5,481 bases of DNA from an uncultured beta proteobacterium (GTDB lineage Bacteria > Pseudomonadota > Gammaproteobacteria > Burkholderiales > Rhodocyclaceae), in contig CAIZKA010000491.1 of NCBI GenBank assembly GCA_903933395.1, forward strand, positions 1-5,481. The letters are read 5' to 3'. Positions 1-5,481 of this stretch are shown piece by piece. Within the stretch, counting starts at the first letter, position 1, and each line of letters starts with the position of its first letter. Below the pieces are notes generated by a model. That model was not told where the DNA came from and searched no databases. It was given only the letters and a program-made list of their open reading frames with translations. The position numbers and the translations under genes were made by a program.

Positions 1-503
1 CCGTTGGCCTTGTGGCACTCGATGCACTCCTTCTCGTACATCGCCTTGCCGTCGGCGATCTGCTTGGCGGCGTCGGGGCCTTCGTACTTGCCATGATCCA
101 CCGGAATGCACAGGCTCTCGATGTAGGCCGAGACATGGGCCAGTTCCTGCGCGTCGGTCAGTTCCTTGGCAAACGGGTACATGGTCGGGTTGTCGCGCAG
201 ACCGGCGCGGATGTCAGCCATCTGCTTGATCAGCACTGTCGTGTGCTGGCCCGCCAGCTGCGGGAAGGTGCCGTCGGGACGGCCTGCGCCTGAAGGCAGG
301 TGGCAGGCGCCGCAGACCTCGTAGCCCTCCTTGCCCAACTTGGCAACGCCCTTGAGCTTCAGAGCTTCAATCTTCTCGCCCTCCTGGGCATTCCATTTGT
401 AGTCCTTGGACTCGATGCCGGCCTTCTTGTCGGCCGGCGGTGCCGCCAGCGCAAACGCGGGAATCAGCGCCATCGAGAGCGCCAGTGTCAGTGCCTTGTA
501 CAT
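1..503 (-). CDS. Dihaem c-type cytochrome, c4-like (3' end beyond window)
   Basis: The reading frame starts at the ATG at 503-501 and leaves the window after 167 codons, so the C-terminus is missing. Residues 1-20 form a Sec signal peptide (hydrophobic stretch ending AFALA, cleavage before APPADKK), which places the protein in the periplasm. Two haem-binding CXXCH motifs are visible: CGACH (C64, C67, H68) and CIECH (C160, C163, H164). M108 in NPTMYPF is the likely sixth ligand of the first haem. PQLAGQ after the first haem and the two-domain layout resemble the cytochrome c4/c553 group. GAGGAAA lies just upstream of the ATG as ribosome binding site. It follows the monohaem cytochrome and nosZ on the same strand, and has its own Fnr-type box upstream. 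Electron transfer to NosZ, or from the quinol pool to the nos system, is inferred from this position. The cytochrome assignment is firm; the partner is not shown. Confidence 0.88.
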   Translation of the reverse strand, partial: MYKALTLALSMALIPAFALAAPPADKKAGIESKDYKWNAQEGEKIEALKLKGVAKLGKEGYEVCGACHLPSGAGRPDGTFPQLAGQHTTVLIKQMADIRAGLRDNPTMYPFAKELTDAQELAHVSAYIESLCIPVDHGKYEGPDAAKQIADGKAMYEKECIECHKAN

Positions 504-567
504 GTTTGTTTCCTCATCAGTGTGTAATGGCTTTCGCGATGATCGCATATTAGAACATCAGAGATCA

Positions 568-581
568 TTGATATTCATCAA
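568..581 (-). promoter_or_regulatory. Perfect Fnr/Dnr-type binding site upstream of dihaem cytochrome gene
   Basis: TTGATATTCATCAA matches the Crp/Fnr-family consensus TTGAT-N4-ATCAA at all ten specified bases. It is in a 114-base gap between two minus-strand genes. Read on the minus strand, a -10-like hexamer GATCAT (544-539) lies where a site centred near -42 would require it, giving a start near 532 and a leader of about 29 bases. TAATAT (552-547) is a better hexamer but too close to the box for class II activation. Fnr, Anr, Dnr and Nnr share this motif, so the exact regulator cannot be told from sequence. Confidence 0.8.
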
Positions 582-617
582 TTCGCCAGCCTTGCCCTAC
601 GCGGCAAATCGAGCCTG

Positions 618-935
618 CTATTTTATCTCGGAGAGGTACTTCGCCAGTTGCTTGATTTCCTCATCGGTGACCAGATGCATGACCCCCTTCATTGCCGCGG
701 AGTTCCCGTTGGCACGCGCACCGCTCTTGATGTCCTGCATCTGCTTCTCGGCGTACTTGGCGTTCTGTCCGGCCAGCTTGGGGTATTCGGGCGTCAGCGG
801 CTTCTTGGCATCCTTGCCGTGGCAGGCGATGCAGGTTTTTTCCATATACAGCGCCTTGCCGTCTGCCAGAGCGGGTGCGGAGAAGGAAACGGCGGCGATG
901 GCGACGCCTGCGGCGAGAGTCATTTGATACTTCAT
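618..935 (-). CDS. Small periplasmic monohaem class I cytochrome c (c551/c553-like)
   Basis: The product is 105 residues. Residues 1-24 are a Sec signal peptide ending PALA, with mature protein starting at DGKALY. The single haem motif is CIACH (C35, C38, H39). The sixth ligand is probably M82 or M86 in NSAAMKGVMHL, followed by the C-terminal helix TDEEIKQLAKYLSEIK usual in class I cytochromes c. The mature size of about 80 residues fits the c551/c553 group. The ATG at 935-933 is preceded by AAGGGA at suitable distance. The gene lies 75 bases after nosZ on the same strand, so the obvious inference is electron delivery to NosZ. A strong terminator-like hairpin in that gap means its expression depends on read-through or on a promoter inside the gap. 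No nos gene symbol is assigned because several unrelated small cytochromes occur in these clusters. Confidence 0.9.
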   Translation of the reverse strand: MKYQMTLAAGVAIAAVSFSAPALADGKALYMEKTCIACHGKDAKKPLTPEYPKLAGQNAKYAEKQMQDIKSGARANGNSAAMKGVMHLVTDEEIKQLAKYLSEIK

Positions 936-950
936 GGGTATTCCCTTTCT

Positions 951-986
951 AAAAGAAAACGGGGGGCAGAGTATATCTGCCCCCCG
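951..986 (-). terminator. Intrinsic terminator-like hairpin between nosZ and cytochrome c gene
   Basis: Positions 960-970 and 976-986 form a perfect 11-bp inverted repeat (arm CGGGGGGCAGA) around a 5-base loop. In the minus-strand transcript the stem is followed at once by TTTTCTTTT (958-950), the usual form of a Rho-independent terminator. Read on the plus strand there is no T-run, so it acts on transcription coming from nosZ. It begins 24 bases after the nosZ stop codon and ends about 15 bases before the next start codon, so it cannot be a simple operon end unless the cytochrome gene has its own promoter. Partial termination or protection of the nosZ mRNA 3' end is likely. Confidence 0.85.
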
Positions 987-1010
987 GAACTTGCCTTGAT
1001 CTAACTCAGC

Positions 1011-3302
1011 TTACTTGACCTTCTTGGCACCATTCTGCTCAAGGTAGGTCTTGGCGCGCAAACCGAGGTCGGCGGTCTTGACCTGGTATTGCCAGATCTG
1101 CTCGGCCCAGAGGTTGGCATTTTCCCAATCCTTCTTGGCGGCAAAGCCTTCATGCTTTTCCTTCAGACCCTTGGTCTTGCCCAGTTGGTCGAATGCATCT
1201 TCAACCATGGCCACGACATCCGGGAAGTCCTTGTAGTTGACACTGGTGATGTAGGCCACGACGGAGTCGATGATCGCCTGGGTATCCACCACCTTCTTTA
1301 CGGTCGCCTTGTAGTCCGCTTCCGTGTAGTTGCCCTTGGCGAGCGTCAGCTTGGTCGGCTTCCAGCCCTTCGGCTTGACCAGCAGGTAACCCATCATCTC
1401 CAGGTGCAGGGCGGAACAGAACTCCGTGCAATAGTAGGGATAGACACCTTCCTTATCGGCCTTGAACTTGACCGCAACCGTCTTGCCCGGCTCGACCGAC
1501 GCATGCACGTTGTAGGTCGATACCGTGAAGCCGTGGGTCTCGTCCTGCGCACGCTCGAGGTTGGTCAGGTTGATTGTCACTTCGTCGCCGACATCCACTT
1601 CGATGGTTTCCGGCGTGATGTGCGAACGGATCAAGGTAGCAAACACTTCAACCTTGTTGCCCTTCTTGACGGTCTTCTCTTCACCGGCACGAACGGCGCC
1701 CGGATGCGGCTTGTCGGTACGGCTGTCGGTGCCAACCTTGTAGCGCACGGCGGGTTTCAGCTTCTTCGCATCGATGGCCACCACGTAGTGCGGCTCGCCC
1801 AGCGGCAGAGGCATGTCATACAGCAACTGCATCTTGTCGCCGCTGATGTCGATCAGCTGATGGCTTTGCGGCTGCAGCGGGCCAACCGGCACGAAACGAT
1901 CGATGGAAAGCTTGTTCAACGCAACCAGGTACTTGCCGGCCGGCTTGGTCGAATCGCCCTCCATGGTCATCAGGTGGCCGATGTTGTAGTGCACACTGAT
2001 CTTGTCCAGCACCTTGCCTTCGCAGTAGTTCCACTTGGCAACTTGCGAATCCACATACAGCGAGGTGTAGGCGATGCAGGCCTTGCTGTCATACTGGGTA
2101 TGCAAGGGGCCGAGGCCCAGCGACACCTGCGTATGCAACGCATCCTTCATGCCGATCACCGGGATGCCATAGGCGTCCTTGGACTCGAACTTGCCGGCCT
2201 TGATGGCAGCCTGGATCTTCTCGAAGCTATACACCGAGACGTGCGTGTCGAGCTTGCCGGCGACGACGATGAGCTTGCCGTCCGGGGACACGTCAACACC
2301 GTGCGGGCTCTTCGGCTCGGGGATCAGGTACAGCAGACCTTCCTTGATCGCCGTTTCCATCATGATCACGTCGTGGCCGTTGATCTTCTTGGCTTTGCCG
2401 GCCTTGACGACTTCGGCGGCCTTCTTCCAGTTGATCACGTGCAGATAGTCGGTGTCCTTGGCGGAGCAACCGGCTTCATACGGCGGACGGCCCTTCTCGA
2501 TGCCGCCGACGTAACGCTCGGAACAGAAGGAGTTGGTGAACGACCAGCCCTCGGACGGACCCTTGCCGGCATCCGACAGATCCTGCCAGTAGGGCGGCAG
2601 TTCGAGTGAGAAGGAATCCTTCGTCACGATGCGGCCTTCCTTGCGGTCGAACTTCCAGTAGGTGACGCCGCCGCGATACTTCTCGTTCATTTCCTCGAGC
2701 GGATAGAACTTCTTGTTCTCCAGCGGCGTTGGGTACTGGGCGGCCTCGATCACGTACTCGGTATTGGTGGTGACGAACGCACCGCCATGCTCGGACTTGA
2801 AAATCGGATTGACGACGATCTGCTTGGTTTCGAAATCGCGGAGGTCGATCACGGCGAGGCGCGGATTGGCCTTGTCGTTGATGAAAAGGAACTGGCCGTC
2901 ATACTCGCCATTGGTTTCGGAGATAGCCGGGTGGTGGGTGTCGCCCCAGGTGATGTCCTTGCCGTCGATACGCCCGCCGGACAGTACCTTCTTCGAGCTT
3001 TCGTCGAAGCCATAGCCCTGCCAGGGTTCCGGCGTGAACACGCCGATGTACTTGAGGATGCGCATCGAGGGAACGCCGTAGACGATGACCTGACCCGACT
3101 GACCACCCGAACTGAAGGCGACAAACTCGTCGCGCTTGCCGGTTGGCACGTAGGTCTTGGCCGCGGCCAGCAGATCCTGCTGGCTCAAACCGCGCGCTTT
3201 CAGCACATCGGCCAGGTTGTCGGCCGACCAGGCTGCGGTCGCCGCCAGCCCCATGCCGGCTGCCAGCAGCAGCGAGGTGGCTTGCTTGTTAAACTGCTTC
3301 AT
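1011..3302 (-). CDS. nosZ: Nitrous oxide reductase, clade II (Sec-exported) NosZ
   Basis: NosZ is the periplasmic multicopper enzyme that reduces N2O to N2. With the start at 3302 it has 763 residues. Residues 1-27 are a Sec signal peptide (AAWSA, then DNL) without a twin-arginine motif. The N-terminal beta-propeller carries the seven CuZ histidines: H123/H124 in DTHHP, H172 in EHGG, H334 in SPHG, H401 in GLGPLHT, H443 in IGH and H505 in EPHY. DTHHP without a following HxH and EPHY in place of EPHD mark clade II. The C-terminal cupredoxin domain (about 545-645) carries the CuA site: H590, then C625-X3-C629-X3-H633-X2-M636. About 118 further residues form a helical, charged tail with no CXXCH, unlike the haem-fused NosZ of Wolinella. 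The start at 3302 is chosen because GGGAG lies 8 bases upstream; an in-frame ATG at 3317 would overlap that site. Cytochrome genes follow downstream, and an Fnr-type box lies upstream. Confidence 0.98.
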   Translation of the reverse strand: MKQFNKQATSLLLAAGMGLAATAAWSADNLADVLKARGLSQQDLLAAAKTYVPTGKRDEFVAFSSGGQSGQVIVYGVPSMRILKYIGVFTPEPWQGYGFDESSKKVLSGGRIDGKDITWGDTHHPAISETNGEYDGQFLFINDKANPRLAVIDLRDFETKQIVVNPIFKSEHGGAFVTTNTEYVIEAAQYPTPLENKKFYPLEEMNEKYRGGVTYWKFDRKEGRIVTKDSFSLELPPYWQDLSDAGKGPSEGWSFTNSFCSERYVGGIEKGRPPYEAGCSAKDTDYLHVINWKKAAEVVKAGKAKKINGHDVIMMETAIKEGLLYLIPEPKSPHGVDVSPDGKLIVVAGKLDTHVSVYSFEKIQAAIKAGKFESKDAYGIPVIGMKDALHTQVSLGLGPLHTQYDSKACIAYTSLYVDSQVAKWNYCEGKVLDKISVHYNIGHLMTMEGDSTKPAGKYLVALNKLSIDRFVPVGPLQPQSHQLIDISGDKMQLLYDMPLPLGEPHYVVAIDAKKLKPAVRYKVGTDSRTDKPHPGAVRAGEEKTVKKGNKVEVFATLIRSHITPETIEVDVGDEVTINLTNLERAQDETHGFTVSTYNVHASVEPGKTVAVKFKADKEGVYPYYCTEFCSALHLEMMGYLLVKPKGWKPTKLTLAKGNYTEADYKATVKKVVDTQAIIDSVVAYITSVNYKDFPDVVAMVEDAFDQLGKTKGLKEKHEGFAAKKDWENANLWAEQIWQYQVKTADLGLRAKTYLEQNGAKKVK

Positions 3303-3310
3303 GTTTGTCA

Positions 3311-3315
3311 CTCCC
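3311..3315 (-). promoter_or_regulatory. Ribosome binding site deciding the nosZ start
   Basis: GGGAG on the minus strand sits 8 bases before the ATG at 3302-3300. It overlaps the alternative in-frame ATG at 3317, whose own upstream sequence (GGATCAACCGAA) is poor. The signal peptide also reads naturally from MKQFNKQ. The shorter form is therefore preferred. Confidence 0.75.
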
Positions 3316-3369
3316 ATTTCGGTTGATCCCGCGTTAGCACAGATTGCGATGCGCCCTTACTGCCCGATC

Positions 3370-3396
3370 GTCGCCGCGACACCTCGTCGCTGCGAC
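3370..3396. promoter_or_regulatory. Tandem palindromes including a RegA/PrrA-like box upstream of nosZ
   Basis: Two copies of the 11-base palindrome GTCGC-N-GCGAC lie at 3370-3380 and 3386-3396, centred 16 bases apart. The inner half-sites form GCGAC-ACCTC-GTCGC (3376-3390), which fits the published RegA/PrrA pattern GCGNC, a short variable spacer, GNCGC. A regBA-type two-component system is encoded 0.6 kb away. Relative to the start predicted from the Fnr-type box (near 3402) the element lies just downstream. That would suit repression or a hairpin in the leader; activation would need another start site. Binding is inferred from the motif only. Confidence 0.5.
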
Positions 3397-3408
3397 AATA
3401 TGCCGCAC

Positions 3409-3451
3409 ATGTTACCGCCAAATATGGCCGCCGAGGCTTGACCTAGATCAA
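3409..3451 (-). promoter_or_regulatory. Predicted Fnr/Dnr-dependent nosZ promoter
   Basis: TTGACCTAGATCAA (3438-3451) matches TTGAT-N4-ATCAA at nine of ten bases. On the minus strand a -10-like TAACAT (3414-3409) is placed so that the box is centred near -42.5, typical of class II activation by Fnr-family proteins. The predicted start is near 3402, giving a leader of about 100 bases before nosZ. In the plus direction no convincing -10 stands at the matching distance (best is AATACA near 3476), so control of the divergent gene from the same box is possible but weak. Confidence 0.72.
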
Positions 3452-3510
3452 ATGTTGCTACGCATCAACTCGCCCAATACAGCCATAACGCGCCATGGAG
3501 AAGCCCGGTC

Positions 3511-3978
3511 GTGAAGTTCAGCAAATCCCATCTCCTGAATCTGGCGATGATCGTCGCCCTGATCGCTACAGCCGTCGTCGGCCACCACTTCTCGCCGTTG
3601 CTGCTGCCGAAGGCGGACGTAACGGGCGCGGCTGACCCGGGGTGTGATTTGCAGCGCCGGGCATGCGCGGCGACCTTGCCGCAAGGGCACATGAAGCTTT
3701 CCATCACGCCGCGGCCGATACCCTTTCTGCAACCCTTGCGAGTCGAAGTGACGGTCAGTGGGATCGAGGCGAGAAAGGTCGAAGTCGACTTTGCCGGCGA
3801 GAGCATGAGCATGGGCTACAACCGGAGCGAACTGACCGCGTCCGGCAGTGGACGCTATGGCGGCGAAACCTCTCTGCCCGTCTGCGTTTCAGGGGGCATG
3901 ACCTGGGTGGCGACGGTCATCATCGAAACCGACCGGCAGCGGATTGCAGTGCCCTTCCGCTTCGACGTGGGGCACTGA
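3511..3978 (+). CDS. Unrecognised membrane-anchored periplasmic protein, possibly YtkA/FixH-like
   Basis: The product is 155 residues and I do not recognise a named family with certainty. The start is a GTG at 3511 with GGAG about 10 bases upstream. Residues 8-23 are one hydrophobic segment, either an anchor or an uncleaved signal, followed by GHHF. The rest reads as an extracytoplasmic beta-rich domain: LRVEVTVSGIEARKVEVDF, then MSMGYNR (99-105), then GRYGGETSLPVCVSGGMTW (114-132) and a final strand. The order 'methionine motif, G-x-Y-x-G, then G-x-x-W' recalls YtkA-like/FixH-like domains. C45 and C52 form a CX6C pair and C125 is a third cysteine. H25/H26, M99, M101 and the cysteines could bind copper, which would suit the nosZ neighbour, but that is conjecture. 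It is divergent from nosZ and convergent with regA, so apparently transcribed alone. Confidence 0.82.
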   Translation: MKFSKSHLLNLAMIVALIATAVVGHHFSPLLLPKADVTGAADPGCDLQRRACAATLPQGHMKLSITPRPIPFLQPLRVEVTVSGIEARKVEVDFAGESMSMGYNRSELTASGSGRYGGETSLPVCVSGGMTWVATVIIETDRQRIAVPFRFDVGH

Positions 3979-3991
3979 CCCTTCATTCGCA

Positions 3992-4546
3992 CTACTGCTT
4001 TGCCGGCCGCTTCAGCAACTTGCGCTGCAAGGTGCGGCGGTGCATGTTGAGTGCCCTCGCCGTGGACGATATGTTGCCCTTGTGTTCGCGCAAGACGCGC
4101 TGGATGTGTTCCCACTCCATGCGATCCACCGACATCGGCACCTGCGAGATGGCCGCTGCCGTGCTGGCCTCGGGCAAGCTTTCATCGGCCTGAAGCGTAT
4201 GGCCGAATGCCCGCAGCAGCGTGTCCACATCCACCGGTTTGGCCAGGTACTGCACGGCGCCCAGCTTGATCGCATCGACCGCCGTGGTGATGCTGGCGTA
4301 GCCGGTCAGAACGACAATCCGGCACTCGGCACTGATCTCCCGCAAGCGCGGAATCAAGGTCAGCCCCGACGCACCGTCGAGATTCAGGTCCAGCACCACC
4401 CAGTCCGGCGCGGATGCCTGCGCCAGGCCGAGCGCAGCGGGTACGCTTTTCGCTGCTTGCGCCGCATAGCCGCGCCGCTTCAATGCACGCAACAGCGTAG
4501 CGCTGAAGGTGTCGTCGTCCTCGATGATCAATATGCTTTCGTTCAT
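3992..4546 (-). CDS. regA: RegA/ActR/PrrA-type redox response regulator
   Basis: A 184-residue cytoplasmic response regulator. The receiver domain (about 4-118) has the acidic pocket D10/D11, phospho-acceptor D53 in VVLDLNLDG, T81 in VLTGYAS and K103 in LAKPVD. After a short proline-containing linker comes a Fis-type helix-turn-helix (about 144-182) with EWEHIQRVL, GNISSTARALNMHRRTLQ and KLLKRP, the almost invariant DNA-binding helix of the RegA/ActR/PrrA family. In relatives this regulator controls respiration, denitrification and related redox genes. The start at 4546 gives the usual short N-terminus (MNESILIIEDDD) and follows the purine-rich GGGAAGCGGGGA. An in-frame ATG at 4567 overlaps the kinase stop codon as ATGA and would add seven residues; it cannot be excluded. 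The gene is directly downstream of its kinase and converges with the plus-strand gene. nosZ is a candidate target, inferred from proximity and the box at 3376-3390. Confidence 0.93.
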   Translation of the reverse strand: MNESILIIEDDDTFSATLLRALKRRGYAAQAAKSVPAALGLAQASAPDWVVLDLNLDGASGLTLIPRLREISAECRIVVLTGYASITTAVDAIKLGAVQYLAKPVDVDTLLRAFGHTLQADESLPEASTAAAISQVPMSVDRMEWEHIQRVLREHKGNISSTARALNMHRRTLQRKLLKRPAKQ

Positions 4547-4563
4547 TTCGTCCCCGCTTCCCT

Positions 4564-5481
4564 TCATATCCCGCTTTGGCGTGCGATCGGCAATTCGATG
4601 CTGACCCGACCTCCGCCGCCCGGAGGATTGTCCAGCACGATTCGGCCTCCAAATCGCTCGATCGACGAAAACGCCAGCAGCAGCCCGATGCCGGCACCGC
4701 CGTTACTCGCCGCCATCGGCACCCTCCCTGCCCGCGCCAGCACGTGGTCCGCAAACCCCGGACCGTCGTCGGTGATGACGATGCGCAGCCGATCTTCGTC
4801 GCAGGCGAGCGCGATGCCGATTTCCCCGGTCCCGGCGTCCGCGGCGTTGTTGAGCAGGTTCAGCAAGGCCTGCTCCAGCGTCACATCGGTCACAATTTGC
4901 GGCGCGCTTGCGGCTTGCTCAAGCGTCAGCCTGCTGCTCGCCCGGGGCCGCATGGCGTGCCAGCGTGAACGAATCGCTTGCAGCCAGAGGCCGGCATCCT
5001 GTGCCTGAAGCTGCTCCGGACGCAAGCTACCCGTTCTCGCGGCGAGGCTGCTGATGATGCCCTTGCAGACGGACAGCTGTTTCTGCACAAGGATCAGGTC
5101 TTCGCGCGCCTCGCTCGACAGCCCGGCTTCCCGTTCCAATTCACCGACCAGCACCGCAATCGTTGCCAGCGGCGTACCCAGTTCATGCGCCGCGCCGGCG
5201 GCCAAAGCCCCAAGCGCCACCACGCGCTCGTCGCGCAAGGCCTGCTCGCGGGCGGCCGCCAGATGGCGGTCTCGCTCGCGGATCGACGCCGTCATGCGCG
5301 CCACGAACCACGCGATCATGGTCGCCGACACCACAAAGGTCAGCCACATGCCGGCCAGGTGCAGGCGCGCCGCGCGCTCGGCATCGCCCACCGACAGCGG
5401 CAGAAACTGCCACATCAGCAAGGAATAGATTCCGACAGCCAGCAGCGCAACGACAGCGGTAAACTTTCCGGGCAAAGACAA
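4564..5481 (-). CDS. regB: RegB/PrrB/ActS-type sensor histidine kinase (5' end beyond window)
   Basis: The frame is open to the right edge; the TTG at 5481 is not a credible start, and the family usually has about six membrane segments, of which only the last two are here (about 7-27 and 43-61 of the 305 visible residues). LHLAGMWLTFVVSA resembles the final segment of RegB proteins. The dimerisation domain holds the H-box GAAHELGTPLAT with H99 as phospho-acceptor. C139 in SVCKGI lies exactly 40 residues after it, the spacing of H225 to redox-active C265 in Rhodobacter capsulatus RegB. The ATPase domain has the N-box LLNLLNNAADAG (about 208-217), DDGPGF (238-243) and GGAGIGLLLA (261-270). The quinone-binding loop known from RegB would be outside the window. 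It overlaps or abuts regA, forming a two-gene operon. The kinase should phosphorylate RegA in response to redox state. Confidence 0.93.
   Translation of the reverse strand: MSLPGKFTAVVALLAVGIYSLLMWQFLPLSVGDAERAARLHLAGMWLTFVVSATMIAWFVARMTASIRERDRHLAAAREQALRDERVVALGALAAGAAHELGTPLATIAVLVGELEREAGLSSEAREDLILVQKQLSVCKGIISSLAARTGSLRPEQLQAQDAGLWLQAIRSRWHAMRPRASSRLTLEQAASAPQIVTDVTLEQALLNLLNNAADAGTGEIGIALACDEDRLRIVITDDGPGFADHVLARAGRVPMAASNGGAGIGLLLAFSSIERFGGRIVLDNPPGGGGRVSIELPIARQSGI

Noticed and set aside
586..617. Possible terminator after the monohaem cytochrome gene
   Set aside because: Only a 5-bp stem (TTGCC/GGCAA) with no following T-run on the minus strand. Too weak to call.
406..927. Plus-strand open frame across the cytochrome genes and their intergenic region
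   Set aside because: It runs antisense through two well-supported cytochrome genes and has no plausible ribosome binding site or domain.
1089..2609. Long open frame (506 codons) on the plus strand, antisense to nosZ
   Set aside because: It lies wholly inside nosZ, whose copper ligands and domains are intact. The translation is rich in L, V, R, D, H and G as expected from the complement of a GC-biased gene, with no recognisable domain.
3315..3317. Upstream in-frame ATG as nosZ start
   Set aside because: It overlaps the GGGAG ribosome binding site of the ATG at 3302 and has no good site of its own. It would add MGVTN before a normal signal peptide.
3960..4010. Bidirectional terminator between the convergent plus-strand gene and regA
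   Set aside because: Only 13 bases separate the stops, and I see no stable stem with T-runs on either side.
3944..5008. Long plus-strand open frame antisense to regA and regB
   Set aside because: It is the complement of two genes with clear catalytic motifs. It also overlaps the end of the plus-strand gene, and its translation has no coherent fold signature.
5479..5481. TTG as the start codon of the histidine kinase
   Set aside because: It is at the window edge, and RegB-type kinases have several more membrane segments upstream. The gene is truncated by the window.

Overview
The window carries part of a nitrous oxide respiration (nos) locus. It looks like a denitrifying or N2O-respiring betaproteobacterium, probably Rhodocyclales of the Dechloromonas/Azonexus type. 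Reasons: a clade II (Sec-exported) NosZ of the betaproteobacterial form, small c-type cytochromes directly after it, a RegB/RegA redox two-component system next door, Crp/Fnr-type TTGAT-N4-ATCAA boxes, and moderately high GC. The genus is inferred from motif memory, not from a search.

Layout. Positions 1-503 (minus) hold the 5' part of a dihaem, c4-like cytochrome gene that runs off the left edge. Positions 504-617 are a promoter region with a perfect Fnr-type palindrome. Positions 618-935 (minus) encode a small monohaem class I cytochrome c. Positions 936-1010 contain a strong intrinsic-terminator-like hairpin on the minus strand, between nosZ and this cytochrome gene. Positions 1011-3302 (minus) are nosZ. 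Positions 3303-3510 are a divergent intergenic region with a near-perfect Fnr-type box and tandem palindromes that include a RegA/PrrA-like element. Positions 3511-3978 (plus) encode an unrecognised membrane-anchored periplasmic protein. Positions 3992-4546 (minus) encode a RegA/ActR-type response regulator, and 4564-5481 (minus) the C-terminal part of its RegB/PrrB-type histidine kinase, which runs off the right edge. The plus-strand gene and regA converge with 13 bases between their stop codons.

How the parts fit. NosZ reduces N2O to N2 in the periplasm, and the two cytochromes are plausible electron carriers to it. The Fnr-type boxes suggest induction at low oxygen and/or by NO. The regBA pair and the RegA-like element before nosZ suggest a second, redox-sensing input. 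The hairpin after nosZ would make nosZ mRNA more abundant than the cytochrome message, while the second Fnr-type box gives the dihaem cytochrome and whatever follows it a separate transcription start. No mobile element, CRISPR array, tRNA or rRNA was seen. The least explained item is the plus-strand gene that shares the nosZ control region.
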